NCBI GenBank assembly: GCA_029747015.1 | Contig: JAKOGI010000363.1 | Coordinates: forward strand, 579,501-643,500 | Origin: Carnegiea gigantea | Taxonomy: Eukaryota > Streptophyta > Magnoliopsida > Caryophyllales > Cactaceae | Length of the DNA: 64,000 bases | Direction: 5' to 3' | In this document: positions 33,301 to 45,709 of the stretch, piece by piece | How positions within the stretch are numbered: the stretch's first letter is position 1 | Layout of the letters: each line of letters begins with the position of its first letter | The notes under the pieces: generated by a model | What the model was told of the DNA's origin: nothing | What the model saw: the letters and a program-made list of their open reading frames with translations, nothing else | Database searches by the model: none | Translations under genes and position numbers: made by a program

Positions 33301-33699
33301 ATTCAATATGTCACTCACAAAAATTGGCCCGAGGTCATCAATTGTTCCTAAGTTTATCTCCCAGAGCTCATTTATTATGGTTTGGCCACTGTCTTCCATT
33401 TTTGGTGGTGCTATTTGAACAGCCTCGACAAAATCCTGATAGGGCCTTTGTTCTATAGGAGTTGAGTTATCTTTTGGGCATTCAGGTGAATCATCTTAAA
33501 CTTGAACTTCACCACGCATTTTCGAGTCTATCATGGCAACCCTTTGATGTTTGGGAGATTCTTGACAAGGAAGTTCAAAAAATTGAGCATCATCCTCGTC
33601 TTTGACATAAACAAAATTAACTTGGTCTACTTGGTTGACTTCATTTTATTCACGAACCCAAACAATGCTTCTAGGCTGCTGCACTTTCTTATTCAACTT

Positions 33700-35310
33700 C
33701 TACTTCCTCTGATTTCTGACTCGGATGTTCTTTTGTCTGGGTTCATTGACTTTCCCAAGCCTTTGAAAAACTAAGACTCGAGGTTGGGCCTGTTTGTCCT
33801 GGGGGAACAACTTTTGTTCTTGGGGTGTGAAAACCAAATCATTTATTGCATAGGCTTTGAGAACTCCCCCATCATGTGATACATCAAGATTTTCAGAGGT
33901 ATTTCCTTGAAACGATCCTTTTAGGACTCCACCTTCATGAAAGATGTTCACTTGCTCATCAATTACAACAAATCTCCTTTTATTGCCTTTTCCCCACCTA
34001 CTTTGAGATGATGATGGCCCTGCTGAAGGGGGAGTGCCTGAAGTAGATGCTCCTGTTAGGGGATTTGAAGAGCTTCCTCTTAATACCGCTCTTTTATTAC
34101 TGAGTGATGTTCTTATGACCAAGTTTTCTTTGGGCATTAACTGGTCAATTCTCCTAAGGGGAAAAGTATAACTCGTGATAAGAGAGTTCACAATTTCCCT
34201 CACTGGTGTTAATGCCTTTTGGCTAACCTTTTTTTTGTCTTTAGGTGTATATTTGAACAACACCTTTGACAGTGAGGATTGATATTCTTTGGCTTCACTA
34301 GCACAACTGTTGACAACTCGAATGACCTTTTGAGGCAAAGTGAGAGCCGTGTGCTTTTCTTTTTGGTTGCCCCCTTTTAGGTCTAAAGACGTCTGAGAGA
34401 TTCTAGGATCCATTGATTTGTAAAACTTGGCGTCAACATAATTAACGTCTTCCCTATGAAAAGGATTCACATCCCCATGAATTGTTTTCTCATTTTCATA
34501 TTCGTCAGTGTATTTCAAACATTGGTAAAGAGTTGAGGCAATAGCCTTGCTAGTGTGGAGCCAAGGTTGGCCAAATAAGGCATTATACGAAGTATCAGCA
34601 TCTGTTACATGAAAGAGAGCATCTGTGTAGAGGTCATCTATCTCAACTTTCAAAGCAATAGTGCCTAAGGCTTTTTGCCCCACCTAATTAAATCCTTATA
34701 TTGTGAGAAAAATTAGGGACAATTGATTTGGTGTTATCCCTATTGCCCCCAACACCCTTAGTGGAAAAAGGTTGACTATAGAACCACAGTCAAGTCGGAT
34801 TCGATTTATTCTTTTATCCCCGATCATACCGGTGATGTACACGGGTCTGTTGTGATTTGTTGACCCCAACTGCAGGTCCTCATCAGAGAATGTTATGCAA
34901 GCCATGCATGCAGCATACCAGTTCACAGGAGAGGATAGCACTTCATCCACCTCAGTGTGGTTAACTTGATCTTTGTAGCCGTCAGGATCCATTAACATCT
35001 GAATAAGTGTCCTTCTTAGCTCTTTGGACATTTGTAAAGCGTCGTAGACACTTGGGCACGCTAGGATTAGTTTGAGATGAGAGATGACATCACAACGGGC
35101 CTTTTCCTTATGAGACCCTTGATGAACTTGAAAAGGGATCAGGATGGAAGGATCCATCTTAGGGTCTTTAGTCAACTCTTTGTCTCTAGTGACACCTCCG
35201 CTATTTGAGCTTAATGAGAGTGCTTCTTTTCCATTTCGCTCCCTAGCATTCTCCGATGTTGGCGATTCTTTTAGTGTCATTTCTTCCTCCTTCTCTTTCC
35301 TTGCCGATTC
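33700..35310 (-). pseudogene. Aspartic protease region of the large element
   Basis: Two open pieces (34696-35280, 33700-34683) are separated by in-frame stops at about 34684-34695. The upstream piece carries RLDCGSIVNLFPL, the D-[ST]-G-[AS] active site with Cys in place of Ser/Thr. The downstream piece continues with DADTSYNALFGQPWLHTSKAIA, matching the end of retropepsin domains ('YN.ILGR.W.H...A..ST'). The 250 residues after that are a low-complexity linker towards RT. It would release Gag and Pol from the polyprotein. Confidence 0.78.
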
Positions 35311-35322
35311 AAGTGGTTGGAG

Positions 35323-37860
35323 TCAACAATTGGACCGAAGAGTTATTTGGTCTACTTCTTGAGTGGTATCGGTGGGCTTGACATTCTCCTCTTTACATTC
35401 ATCAGCCCATGAAACCCTATAACATTGGGCTACTTCCCCTTCTTCAGGGTCATCATCCGAGGAGTCACTGCCAGAAAAATCGTTCAGGATATAATCACCT
35501 AAAGTGAAAGAGGTCTTAACGGGTGGCACGTACTCCTCTTCAGAAGTTGTGCCTGGCTTCTTTTTGGCCCCTGACTTCTTCTTCTTATTTTTCTTATTTT
35601 TCTTTTGTGGCGGCTTCTGTCCTCTTATTTTAACTCCTGGGGACTGAGAAGCTCGAACCACTCCCTGCCGTAATGATCTTCTGCTGAAGTAGGTTTGCCA
35701 CCCGAAGCCGCCATCATCATCATCTTTTGATGTTGCCCATGCTTCTAAACTCATGTCTATGTAGAAATCGAATAAGGTTGGTGCTCCTGGTGAGGAAAGA
35801 GGCATATGCCCACACTATTGCTACATCATCATTAGCAATGAACTTGATGGGGACCGTATAAGGTGGTAACGATACTGTTGGGATCCTTTCATTAGTTTCT
35901 GAAGATGAAGGATGAGATTCATCCCTCTGTTCAACCGTTGAGGTTGCATTTGAAGATGCAGTGGGTCATTTGGCTGGAGCTCCCTGTATCTCAATTTCTC
36001 CCCTTCTGATCATGTCTTCGATTATGTCTTTGAAGATATAACAACCTTTTATGGGGTGGCTAATGATCCTATGGTATGAACAATAGTTAGGATCATTTGT
36101 CATACTGACCTCGGCAGGTCATTTTGGCTCTAGAAGAGAAATGGCTTTTGCAGCCATCAACTCATCAAATATCCCTTGAACATCATCGTCATCGAAGGGA
36201 TACTTCTTTTCTTTCCTTTCTTAGAGGGTGAGTTGTCCACCTCCCTCTTTTTGCTTGTCTTTGCCGTTGTTGAAATTTCTGCAATTGGGTGGCTTTAAGT
36301 TGGTTTTGCTGAAGGTGGCTATTGACTCTCCTTTTTTGATAGGCCTTTTGCCTTCTTCCCTCTTGGGTTGTGTGGCTTTCTGACGGGCAAGTTGTCTTTC
36401 TAAATTACTTGCCTTAGACACAAGGGCATCGAAGTTTTGAGGCTCAGCAGTGCCAACATATGTAGCAATTTGAGGGTCTAAATTATTTGCACACATTTGA
36501 ACTGTTGATTGCTCGGTCAATTTTTCTAGGCATTGTAAGCTCAGACTTCTCCACCTCATGATGAAATAGTTCGCACTCTCATTTGGCCTTTGGCGCGTGT
36601 CAGCATGGTCTATTATGGAGACCTTCCTTTTTGAACTCACGAACTGGGCTAGGAATGCCCTTTTAAGGTCATCCCAAGTGTGTGATGACCTAGGCTGAAG
36701 CTGGGTAGACCATATAAAGTCTACCCCCTTTATGAATTGTACAAACTGTGTAGTTAATAATGCATCATTTAAGGCAGTTCCGTCACATATCGAGTAGAAA
36801 TGGGCTAAATGTTCTTGCGATGACCCATTGATTCTGTCAAACTTCTCAAAGTTTGGTTTTTGGTAGCCTTTAGGGAAAGGAACCGAATCATAGTGACTTG
36901 GATAGGGATTCCTGTACCCCAACACTGGAGGACTCATGGTGGCTTGGTACTCTTTAATTACCTGAGCTATCAACTCCTTTATATCTTGCGAAGTAATGAC
37001 TGTGTTGCTGCTGCTAGCCTCATTAGCCTTTTCACGCTCTCTGTTTTCAAGGCGAGTAGCAAAGTTAGTAATTTCAGCGTCTTTTTCTGTAAGCTTTCAT
37101 TGCAGTTCTTGCATTTGTTCTTCCAGGTTGGGAGTGCTGGTCACCAAGACTGGCATGCTTTCTGCTTGGTCATCGCTGGTCACTTGCACTTGTGGGATGA
37201 CAGCTGGTGACTCCTCTTCCTGGAAGAGAGTTTTGAGGTCATAAAAGGCAGTGGTTGTAACCTCGTCTTGTTCTTTAGGTTGGTCCCTACCTTGGCTGAG
37301 GGTGGTGATAGAAGATTGCAAAGTCACTTCAGCATATGTGAATGCTTTGGCCCTTGATCTTGTGATCGGACCACTATAAACCTGTGATCTAACTCCTTCT
37401 GAGGTTAGGTCACTTTGGCTTTATGATCTAGAAGGCAATATCCTCCTGCCTTTTGTAGGAACTGGAGGAGGAGTAACCTCCCTGACCTGTAGGGTCTTGG
37501 GCACCATCGTAGGGGTGCTTGAGGCCAAGGGTTTAACGAGCTCAAGCTTCGGAGTTTTAGGTGCTGTTACCTCCTCTGAGTAGGAGGTCATCATCACTTC
37601 AGCCACAAGAATATCAATGGGGATAGTCCCGATGAAGATCCACCTTATCGAGTGAACTTGAGAAGCCTTTTTGGCTCCTGAGATTCCTTCCCCAAACGGC
37701 TTATTTGGGTTCTTCAAGATTGGGGGTTTTCGGCTTGGCTTTGCCCCCTTCTTCGTGTTTGCAGGAGCCAAAACCTGCCTTAGAGTTGAGGTAGGGACCC
37801 TGGTTTGCCTTGGAGCCGGATTGGGGAGCCGAACTTGCCTTGGTCGGGTTGCCTAGGTCG
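35323..37860 (-). pseudogene. Gag region of the large element
   Basis: Frames from right to left: a basic, Pro-rich N-terminus (37421-37860), a heptad-like segment (LEEQMQELQ to EKDAEITNFATRLENREREK, 37000-37130), the Gag core (36221-36973: FPKGYQKPNFEKF, HLAHFYSICDG, WDDLKRAFLAQF, ANYFIMRWRSLSLQC), then at about 36050 a C-x3-H-x5-H-x4-C motif (CSYHRIISHPIKGC) typical of Tat-branch Gag, and an acidic/basic tail (35323-35805). Stops at 37097, 37421, 36220 and elsewhere break it. Gag would form the particle shell. Confidence 0.82.
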
Positions 37861-38417
37861 CTGGTGCCTCCTTTGTTAAGGTTCCCCTCTGAGTTAGCAT
37901 AGGCCTGCAGCGGGGAACTGGCGCTGGGTTACGCGGCATAGCCATTGACAAGCATGCTGTGAAGGATGGCCTTTGTTAAAAAGCCCTCCTCAAAGTTATT
38001 TTAGCTAGCTCCAGGGCTGGTGACGGAGTTAGCTTGTGTGCTAGACTTAGTGCAGCACTTGTTGCTTCTGCGCTTATTGCGCTTCAAGTTCTTGACCGCT
38101 TTCTTGATTAACGGTCTATCGGTCATACGGGCAGGTCTATTTGACCTTTCGAGGCCTCGTGAAGGTTCCATTGAATTTGACAATGGGAATTCAGTAAGGA
38201 TGGATTGTGGTCCTATTGTGATGGCCATCTGGACATTCCTCCTTACCGTAAGCATCCAATGCTTAACTACGATGGTGATGGAAAACTCATAGAAGTTAAC
38301 GGTTACTTGAGGTACCATCTTCCCTGTAGAAGAACACACAAAACACAAAAAAAACGAAAGACACAAAAATGCCGCATATTAGTAAACATAAATAAGTCGG
38401 AGATGAAAAGGAAAATA
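37861..38417 (-). other. 5' leader of the large element
   Basis: Between primer-binding site and gag. A frame at 38001-38366 (minus) and its plus-strand shadow have no known domain. Untranslated leader and packaging functions would be expected here. Confidence 0.45.
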
Positions 38418-38419
38418 GG

Positions 38420-38437
38420 GTCCCACCAAGCGTGCCA
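38420..38437 (-). other. Primer-binding site of the large element
   Basis: The minus strand reads TGGCACGCTTGGTGGGAC, starting 7 nt after the LTR end (CCTAACA). Position and TGG start are typical; I do not assign the tRNA. Confidence 0.75.
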
Positions 38438-41400
38438 AAAATTATGTTAGGCAAAAATTTAATAAAAATAAATAATATACACAACATAACTTTCCGACGT
38501 ACAAAAAAAATACATCGGTTTATTTTGAATACGATCCTATTCAAGAGGATGGACCTCCTTAATTACGTCCCCCTCTCAGAAGGCCACCTTTTGATTCCGA
38601 CTTGTTCTGTTTCATTTTTTCTTTGTCTTATTTTGCATTAATAAGACTTTATACAATTTACATCGACAATTATTATATTTTCTTTTCATGTCGAATCGCT
38701 TGTATCCAAAATTTAATTGCATCAGATAGTAGTTGTATAGACACCTTTCAGGAAGGGTACTATACGTAGACATTCTTCATGTGCAGGTCAGAAAACAGGT
38801 AATTTCATTTGATTTGGGATTTGAGTTGCACTTACTTTTTTATCGTGAGCTGCCTATGTACCTCTTTTATAGAAGATCAAATCAACTGTAGCTTTTTAAA
38901 ATTTTATTTGTTTCAATTTGTATTTTACTTTGGTCATGTTAATAACCATGACTTAATTTTATTTTAAGTTTGAATTTTATTTATATGGACTATGATTTAA
39001 TTTTGTCGCTTAATTTTATTTGGCATTGATAGCGAAGTTATGCATTTTTTTTAGCCAGTTCAAGCCCTTTTATTTATTTATCAATTTAGCTCTTCCTGGA
39101 GTCGGTCCCTATGTATATATATATTTTTTTGACTTTCGATTGCACCCAATATTTATTTAAGGGCTTCCTATATACTCTTGGCGAGATTAAATCGATGTAG
39201 TTCTTTACGCGAATTTTATTTAGGCTTACATCTTGGAAGGGTAGAAAATTTGGTAAGCTTTGTTGTATGTTTGGCTCGGATACAGTCCATTTTGCCATAT
39301 TTATTTTTTGAGCAAGGCTTCGACTTTTTGAACAATCGCCCCTTTAATTTGTTTTGGTTACATACGTGCAACAAAAAGTCACAGAACTGTAACTTTAACC
39401 CTTTATTAAAGAGGGGGAAATAAATTAGACTTATTTTGATTCATTTCGTAGACTTGGAAATTTAAGGGGGTCATTTTGAGCCTGTTTGAGGACTTCGATT
39501 TAGACTGAACTCGACAAAATTTTATATCGAGCTTCCTACGTATCCTTAGTGGAATCAAGTCATCGTAGTTCTAATCGATACTCAACTTAAACATATGAAT
39601 TTTATATAAGTGAAAACATAAAAAGAAGGGACCAAAAAAAATTTACGTCCACTTGTAAGTACGGGTACAACTTTTATTGACTTGCTGCAATGTAACTCAA
39701 TTAATATCAAACCAGGAGTGGCTTAAATTTAATCCAAAGTTTACTTATTTAGAGCCAACTAGTTTAGACCCGTTCTTTACATGGTGCATGTTAGAATATA
39801 AATTTTATAGATTTATATTATTAAAAGAATAAATGAATAACCATTGTAGACATATTGATATTATAATTTAGAAAAGATTATAAAATAACTCACTGAAAAA
39901 TATAATAAATAGCAACTTCATACAGAACCATTGGGATTGACAACTTAAAATCTTATTATTGCAAAAGGTATGATGCAAGTATAATTGGGATAGTAGGTAT
40001 TAAGTACACTAAAAATCACACTAAATGATATAATGATAAGTCAATTTATAAAGTCAGTGACAAAAAATTTACATGCTCTTCCTATACCTACGCAGAAAAT
40101 AAAGTTTTAAATTGCTAATATATACCCGTACTTTGCACAGTACTTAATACAACATATCTTTTAAAGATGTAATGAAAAAAATGCATCCATGACCACTTTA
40201 AAAATGATCGGGATAAATAATTTAGAAACATACTATAGTAAAAGAGATATATTTGATGATAACAAGTGATGAATAGAAAAAGACAATACGACTTCAACTA
40301 TGGTAAACGACATGATAATTGACACTCTCATTCATGTGCATGACCTCAAGCAAGTAGGATCCACATTGAGAGGAGTTGTTATTGTCCCATTCACGTACAT
40401 AGGTTAAGAGCTAGATTTTTAATAGCAAATCCATCGCACATGTCAATACACCTCAATAGCAAAGGAATCACACGAATGGCCCTTTAATTTGTGCTTGAAG
40501 GTGGATGATTTAGTGGCTCTAGTACGACTTTCAGGAACCAATTTAATCAAGAATTACTTAAATAGATAGGTAAAGATCAAAAAAAGTTACTACAGTTGAC
40601 ATACTCTGCCCATATGATCAATCAACATTTATGATAATTACATATCCCTACCATATGAATTATATACCCCTAAGCCACACTTAAACACTGCCAGCGTTGA
40701 AGTTCAAAGCAGAAGATCCAGAATTGTCCCTTGCATATACGAACTTATGTATCCATAAGAAGACTTAGATATTTATTAAAATATTATTCTTCAAATACGT
40801 ACTCAACAAGTAAATCTTCAAATCGAAATCCCTAAAAACACCTTGAGATATACATAGAGACTTAAGAAAAGAGTGAGTGAGATAGAACCTCAACTGAAGA
40901 CAGGGCCAAGTTGAGAAATAGGACCAAAATTTCTGTGAACGAAAGGAAATAATTAGCAAAGAAATGAAACTGGAAAAAAAATCCATAGAAAATAGAAAAA
41001 GCCATAAAAGAAGACGTATGAAATTAAAACCAAAGTTAATTTAAACCTAAGACAAAATTTAAACAAAACCAAACCCTAAAACGATTATCACTAACCAAAC
41101 CCTACTGCTATTAATTATGTTGTCGCCATCCTCTTCGTTGTAGTTCTTCCTCTGCTTGAGGTATTGGTAGCTTGGTAGTTATAATCAATGGAACAAAAAA
41201 AATGATTTGTTAATGCGTAAAATAACCTAAACCTCAAAACCAGGAGATTTACGCTGCCAAACTGTCATCTTATTTTCCAACTTCAAAGCATGGATCATCA
41301 GATATCAAATTGAACAAGGTAACAAATTTAAATACAAAAATAACCCTTCCAACAAAATATTATGAGAAAAAAATCTTATGAATCACAAACAGTGGTGATC

Positions 41401-42569
41401 ATAGGTCGACATATTAATCTCTAGTGGAATCTTATTCAGCTCCAGCCATACTCCCATCGAATCTCTTCCACACCAACACAAAAAGGGGCTTTAGTACACA
41501 AAGACAACACTTATAGACTCATTATAACTTGTGCTTGGAACTAAGGAAAACTCCAAACTGAAATCAGAACAGAGCTCATGAACAGATGTTATGAGAGAGA
41601 AATTGTATAAGTTGGAATGAAAAGCCAAAAGTCGAATACAGCTTTAAGATCCGATCTATTAGAACTCGAATTTAGGGGGATTAAATTTATTAGAATGCTA
41701 GTAAAAATCATTGGACCACACAAACCTTAAAGACCTCACATTCAAAAGAACTTTATGATTTGCTCTTAAGATAAAACTTAGTTAGTCCACATATTTTTGA
41801 AGATAATGAGCAACTTCGTTGCATTAGCTAACTTAGGAACAATTTTTTTTTTTTTTTAAACACATCAAAATTAGAACCAATGAACTATGTTTTATGTAGC
41901 ATTACCCTGATATCTGACTTCAGAAACGTGCTTTTCTTAAGCTTTTTTTTTTTGTTTAACCCCCATTGGAACCACAACAATGTGGCTTAACCACTTCATT
42001 TGGACCTCTTATTAGTTAAGCAACAGCCTAAAGTATGTACTCTTCCCAAGCTAAGTAACACATCTGAGTGAGAAGAAAACATCACCTAAGCTCCTATCTA
42101 GACAATCCAGCTTGATAAAAATATAAGAAGCACAATGACACAATGTTGAATTGCTTAATGTGATGTCAATGTAGGAATAGGTCTAATAATATTGTAGAAC
42201 CAAAAAATAAGAGGAACTACAAATGACTTTCCATGCTGTTATAACAATGGACTCAGAAAACAAAGTGAGCATTTGGCCTATCTCATTTTGCATGCATAAG
42301 ACCAGTCCAGTTGACATGTACAATGCCCAATTACCTAAGCGTACAATAGGAAAATCCAACAGTCCAGCACCCAGAAAAGAACTACTAATAGAAATGGAAA
42401 TCCAATTGGAGAGAGATAGAAGACCAAGTCACTTACAATTTAACAATAATCTAACGCCCATGCCATTCTCTACGCATCATTTGTGGAAGATGTTGCTTTC
42501 CTTTTGAATTTCGTTGTCATTGCTCTGATTATTGCCGTGAATGCTGCAATCCTACAGCTTGGGTGAGGA

Positions 42570-43720
42570 AGACAACGTAAGTGGAGGACCAATTTCATGC
42601 CTGAGGAGGAGGAGCCAGTTGAACTAAAAAGAGATATCAAGAAGTAATTCCAGTCTCACATAAAGATTAAAAATTTCTTAACATATTAGAATGAAGAAGC
42701 ACAAAATCAGAACATAACAGAACAGAAAAATGAACTTCACAATAGGAATGGCAAGGCAGTAGAAGAAGTATACGTTAAATTATGATAGAATTCAAGAATG
42801 TTAAATAGGCACACAAATAAAGTAAGATCTTTCTTTTTCCTGGAAATTTGAAGTCTATGTAGAAAGTTCACATCTATTTTGATCACCACATCCTACTCCT
42901 GCTCGATCACCCAAAAAGAAAGGGGAAAAAAAAAGATTGGAATGAACAAAGGTGGAGATTGACTTACATTAGCAACTTGTATGAAGTCTTTGATCAAATT
43001 TCTGAGTGGACCATTTATAACCACAGCCATAGTTTATGGCTTATCAAGCTGTGATACTGATATTTCCCCAAGTTTAGCTTCTCTTTCTTTCTTTCATTTT
43101 TCTTTCTTCCTTTCCCGTGTTTTCCTTTATTATTTGTCCTTTTTTCTTTGTAAGAGTGGCCGCCACCCCACCCCCAACTTCTTAACCTTGGCCACTCCAC
43201 TTGCTCTTTTCATACTACACGCCATAGTAGTTCTCAATCACCACCAATCAGACATCATCCACATTGGTCCTGGGTGGACATACTTACATTGAAAAAAAAA
43301 AAATCAAACTCAAAATTCAAAAAAAAAAAAAAAATCAGAGACTGCATAGATTATTTGCTTATCTATTGCAAAAAAAAAAAAGGAAATTTAGAAGGGTATA
43401 AACCCATTAACACAAAGCAAAGTCTTTGGGGCATTTTATCGAACACCTGTTGGGCATGTATGGCTGATTTGATTTCAATGCACTATCTTATCCCTCTTCT
43501 TGATCTGGTGAGAAAGGATCATATGAAACTTTAAAGAAAAATTCCAAAACAAATGACAAACACAATTTAGATAGACAGAGAATTCATTGTCAACAGCGGA
43601 ATCAAAGCTTGACATGCGCTCGGAAAAAAGACAGACATAGAATACTCACTGAAAAAGGGCGAAGGTCGTGGAATTCCACCGGAGAAGATCATCAGCGCCC
43701 ATCTATCATGGAACAAACTG
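42570..43720 (-). pseudogene. Possible captured gene fragment inside the Helitron-like element
   Basis: On the minus strand, left of a CT-rich tract (43731-43765), an ATG at about 43694 opens MIFSGGIPRPSPFF, running into a GTGAGT donor-like site at about 43650. Further on, MAVVINGPLRNLIKDFIQVAN (about 43036 to 42974) runs directly into GTAAGT. Near 42610 an acceptor-like CCTCCTCAG precedes GMKLVLHLRCLPHPSC. This resembles 5' UTR plus broken exons of a host gene, but the phases do not join and I recognise no family. Confidence 0.3.
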
Positions 43721-43728
43721 AATAATCC

Positions 43729-43730
<2 letters not shown>

Positions 43731-43766
<36 letters not shown>
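43731..43766. repeat. (GA)n microsatellite
   Basis: Pure GA run within the Helitron-like element, CT on the minus strand, lying just upstream of the possible captured first exon, as in many plant 5' UTRs. Confidence 0.95.
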
Positions 43767-43768
<2 letters not shown>

Positions 43769-45158
43769 AATATTGATACTCTAAGTCTCTGAAGATGGGG
43801 ATGTGCATCAGTTAAAGGAGTAGGGAGATGACATGCACAGAAAGAGGCAGAGATAGGGGGAACGTGGGGGGTTCTTTATCTGAGCAGATTATTTCTATTT
43901 TTTTTCTCTCAATCAACGATGGAGATGTGAGGAGTTGTCATTAATCAACGGCATATAATGGACACAGTTTCTACATTTACTCTCATCTCAAGATTAGGCG
44001 GGATTGTACCATATACTTGGAACGAAGGGGGGAAAGTTTTTTAGGCACCATCATTTTGCTATTTATTATATAAAAATTTCAAGCATAAAGCTCTGAAATA
44101 TTTATCTCGTTCTTCCTTTTGTCAATTTTGTACCCACTATTTAGAAACCACTCATCATGATTACGAAATTATCAACTACAACAACATTTTGATTTTGATG
44201 GGTTTCTTGATCTTTGATTAGCTTTTGCAATCTGAAAATAACCCTTCACAGCTCATCCTCCCCCCCTTTTTTTGAATTTTAATCCCCACCGAATTTGTTT
44301 AACCTATTCAAAGAAGAGTTCTAAGGTGAAACAAAGACTTACAACATATAAAAGGCCTTGACATTACGGTTTGTTTCATTCAATCTCCAAGGATTCTTTT
44401 TTTTTTTTTTTTAAATAGAGGAGAGGCTCTTATTTGGAGGTAGACATAACATTTTTTTTTTTGTTTTTTTTTAATTTCGAAATCTGTGTGTATCCCAAAC
44501 TACCAAGGCACTTTCTTTATTGATAATCAAAGCACCATGATAATCAAGAATTCAATCTGGGCATGATCTTTTCCTCCCTTTTCCTTGATGTTGAAATCTA
44601 ACTTCCCTTTTTATTAACATTATTTTGCCTTTTATACAGTGACTCTTCGCCACAAAGTTAGCGCAATCATCCTTCCTCTTTTTTCAGTGTTCATCTTCAT
44701 TTGAACTGAATCTCCCCCTTCCTTTTCTTATATTAATTTAAGCAATTTTGTGGAGTCTTGCCTTTCTTTGCTTATATTAAATTAAGCAACTTCATGGTAA
44801 GCACGGCGGGCTTTATGATTGCATTTGCTTGATTATCAATCATTATCATACTTGTAGGACTCATTAACAATGGAATTCCGTTTTTTTAATGTGCCAGTCC
44901 CCCCACCCTTTTTTTAGGGTCCAGGAAGCCCCGAAATTCAACAAAATCCTTCGATTCACAGGTTCGGCCGGACCTGGAATTCAGCAGAATCCACATATTA
45001 TGAGTTTGGCATGACTTGAGATCTAGCAAGATCATAGGCTTGGTGGTTCCAGTAGGAACATGGATCTTTGAGGGGTCTTGACGAACCTAGAATCCCAAAG
45101 GATTCGATTGTTTTATAGTCTTGAAAGACTTAAGACTCCAAAAAAATCTCACTTTTTT

Positions 45159-45675
45159 TGTGATTGGGAAAAATCTAGTTTTTCCTAAATGGGCCTAACT
45201 AAATCGGACCCACAGACGGGCCTGTATCTGGAATTATGGGCCCTAAGGCACCCCCTCAGGGGCCTCCCTGGGCCCATATCGGAGATAAGGCACCCTGCGA
45301 CGCAACCCTAGCGGCTCCTCCTTGGGCCGTTCCATTCCGAGACTGGCGGCCCACGCGGGCACTCCAAGTAAGATTACTATTTTACCCTTTCTCCGAAAGG
45401 ACTATAAATAGTTACCTATCTTCCTCGGGAAAAGGGTTGGCAAGCAGATACACTAAACTCTTATTGTATTCTCTCTCTTTGACCCTTAATTAGGACCCTG
45501 AATAACTTTGACTGTCGGAGAGGCGTTCCCCGGTTCACAACCCGAGGTCGCCCTTTTTGCAGGTAGGGCCGTTCGAAGAAGAAGACATCACGTGTTAAAC
45601 ATCAGCTGTCAGATAAACCCGCTCCTTCGTCCCATGTCATCATCCACAGCTCTTCAGAGATTTTCTCCGGAATCA
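45159..45675 (+). repeat. 5' LTR of a third gypsy element
   Basis: Starts TGTGATTGGGAAAAATC and ends CCGGAATCA, 517 bp (start could be 45161). A TATA box CTATAAATAG is at 45402-45411. It interrupts the large element's 5' LTR and is followed by a primer-binding site. The partner LTR is not in the window. Confidence 0.72.
45402..45411 (+). promoter_or_regulatory. TATA box in the 45.2-kb LTR
   Basis: CTATAAATAG, 264 bp before the LTR end, well placed to drive transcription rightward into the gag remnant. Confidence 0.7.
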
Positions 45676-45678
45676 GAT

Positions 45679-45697
45679 TGGAGCCGTCTGTGGGGAA
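45679..45697 (+). other. Primer-binding site of the third gypsy element
   Basis: TGGAGCCGTCTGTGGGGAA, 3 nt past the LTR. It resembles TGGCGCCGTCTGTGGGGA-type sites common in plant gypsy elements; the tRNA is not assigned. Confidence 0.75.
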
Positions 45698-45709
45698 GGA
45701 ACGGTAGCG

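Larger units (their letters stand above)
39759..44076 (-). mobile_element. Helitron-like insertion with possible captured exons
   Basis: It sits exactly between GAGCCAA and TTTCAAGC, which are contiguous in the sister LTR at about 21735. There is no target duplication and the insertion falls at an A|T dinucleotide. On the minus strand the 3' end is CTAG followed by host T, with an ACCCGTTCTTTACATGGTG-type stem-forming segment just inside: the Helitron 3' signature. The 5' end (TTTTTATATAATAAATAG) is close to, but not, the canonical TC start. 4318 bp; no Rep/helicase frame, so non-autonomous. Inside, an ACCCGTACTTTGCAC motif near 40125 may mark a second Helitron-like end. Confidence 0.62.
38445..45158 (-). 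repeat. 5' LTR of the large element, split and truncated
   Basis: 38445-39758 and 44077-45158 align in series with 20425-22830 (identical TGTTAGGCAAAAATTT start; last shared block AAAAAAATCTCACTTTTT). 39759-44076 is an insertion. The remainder of the LTR, including its TATA region and 5' end, is missing to the right of 45158, where another LTR starts. Confidence 0.87.

Noticed and set aside
42223..42507. 94-residue plus-strand frame as a gene in the Helitron-like element
   Set aside because: No domain; splice-like signals in the area are more convincing on the minus strand, and even those are weak.
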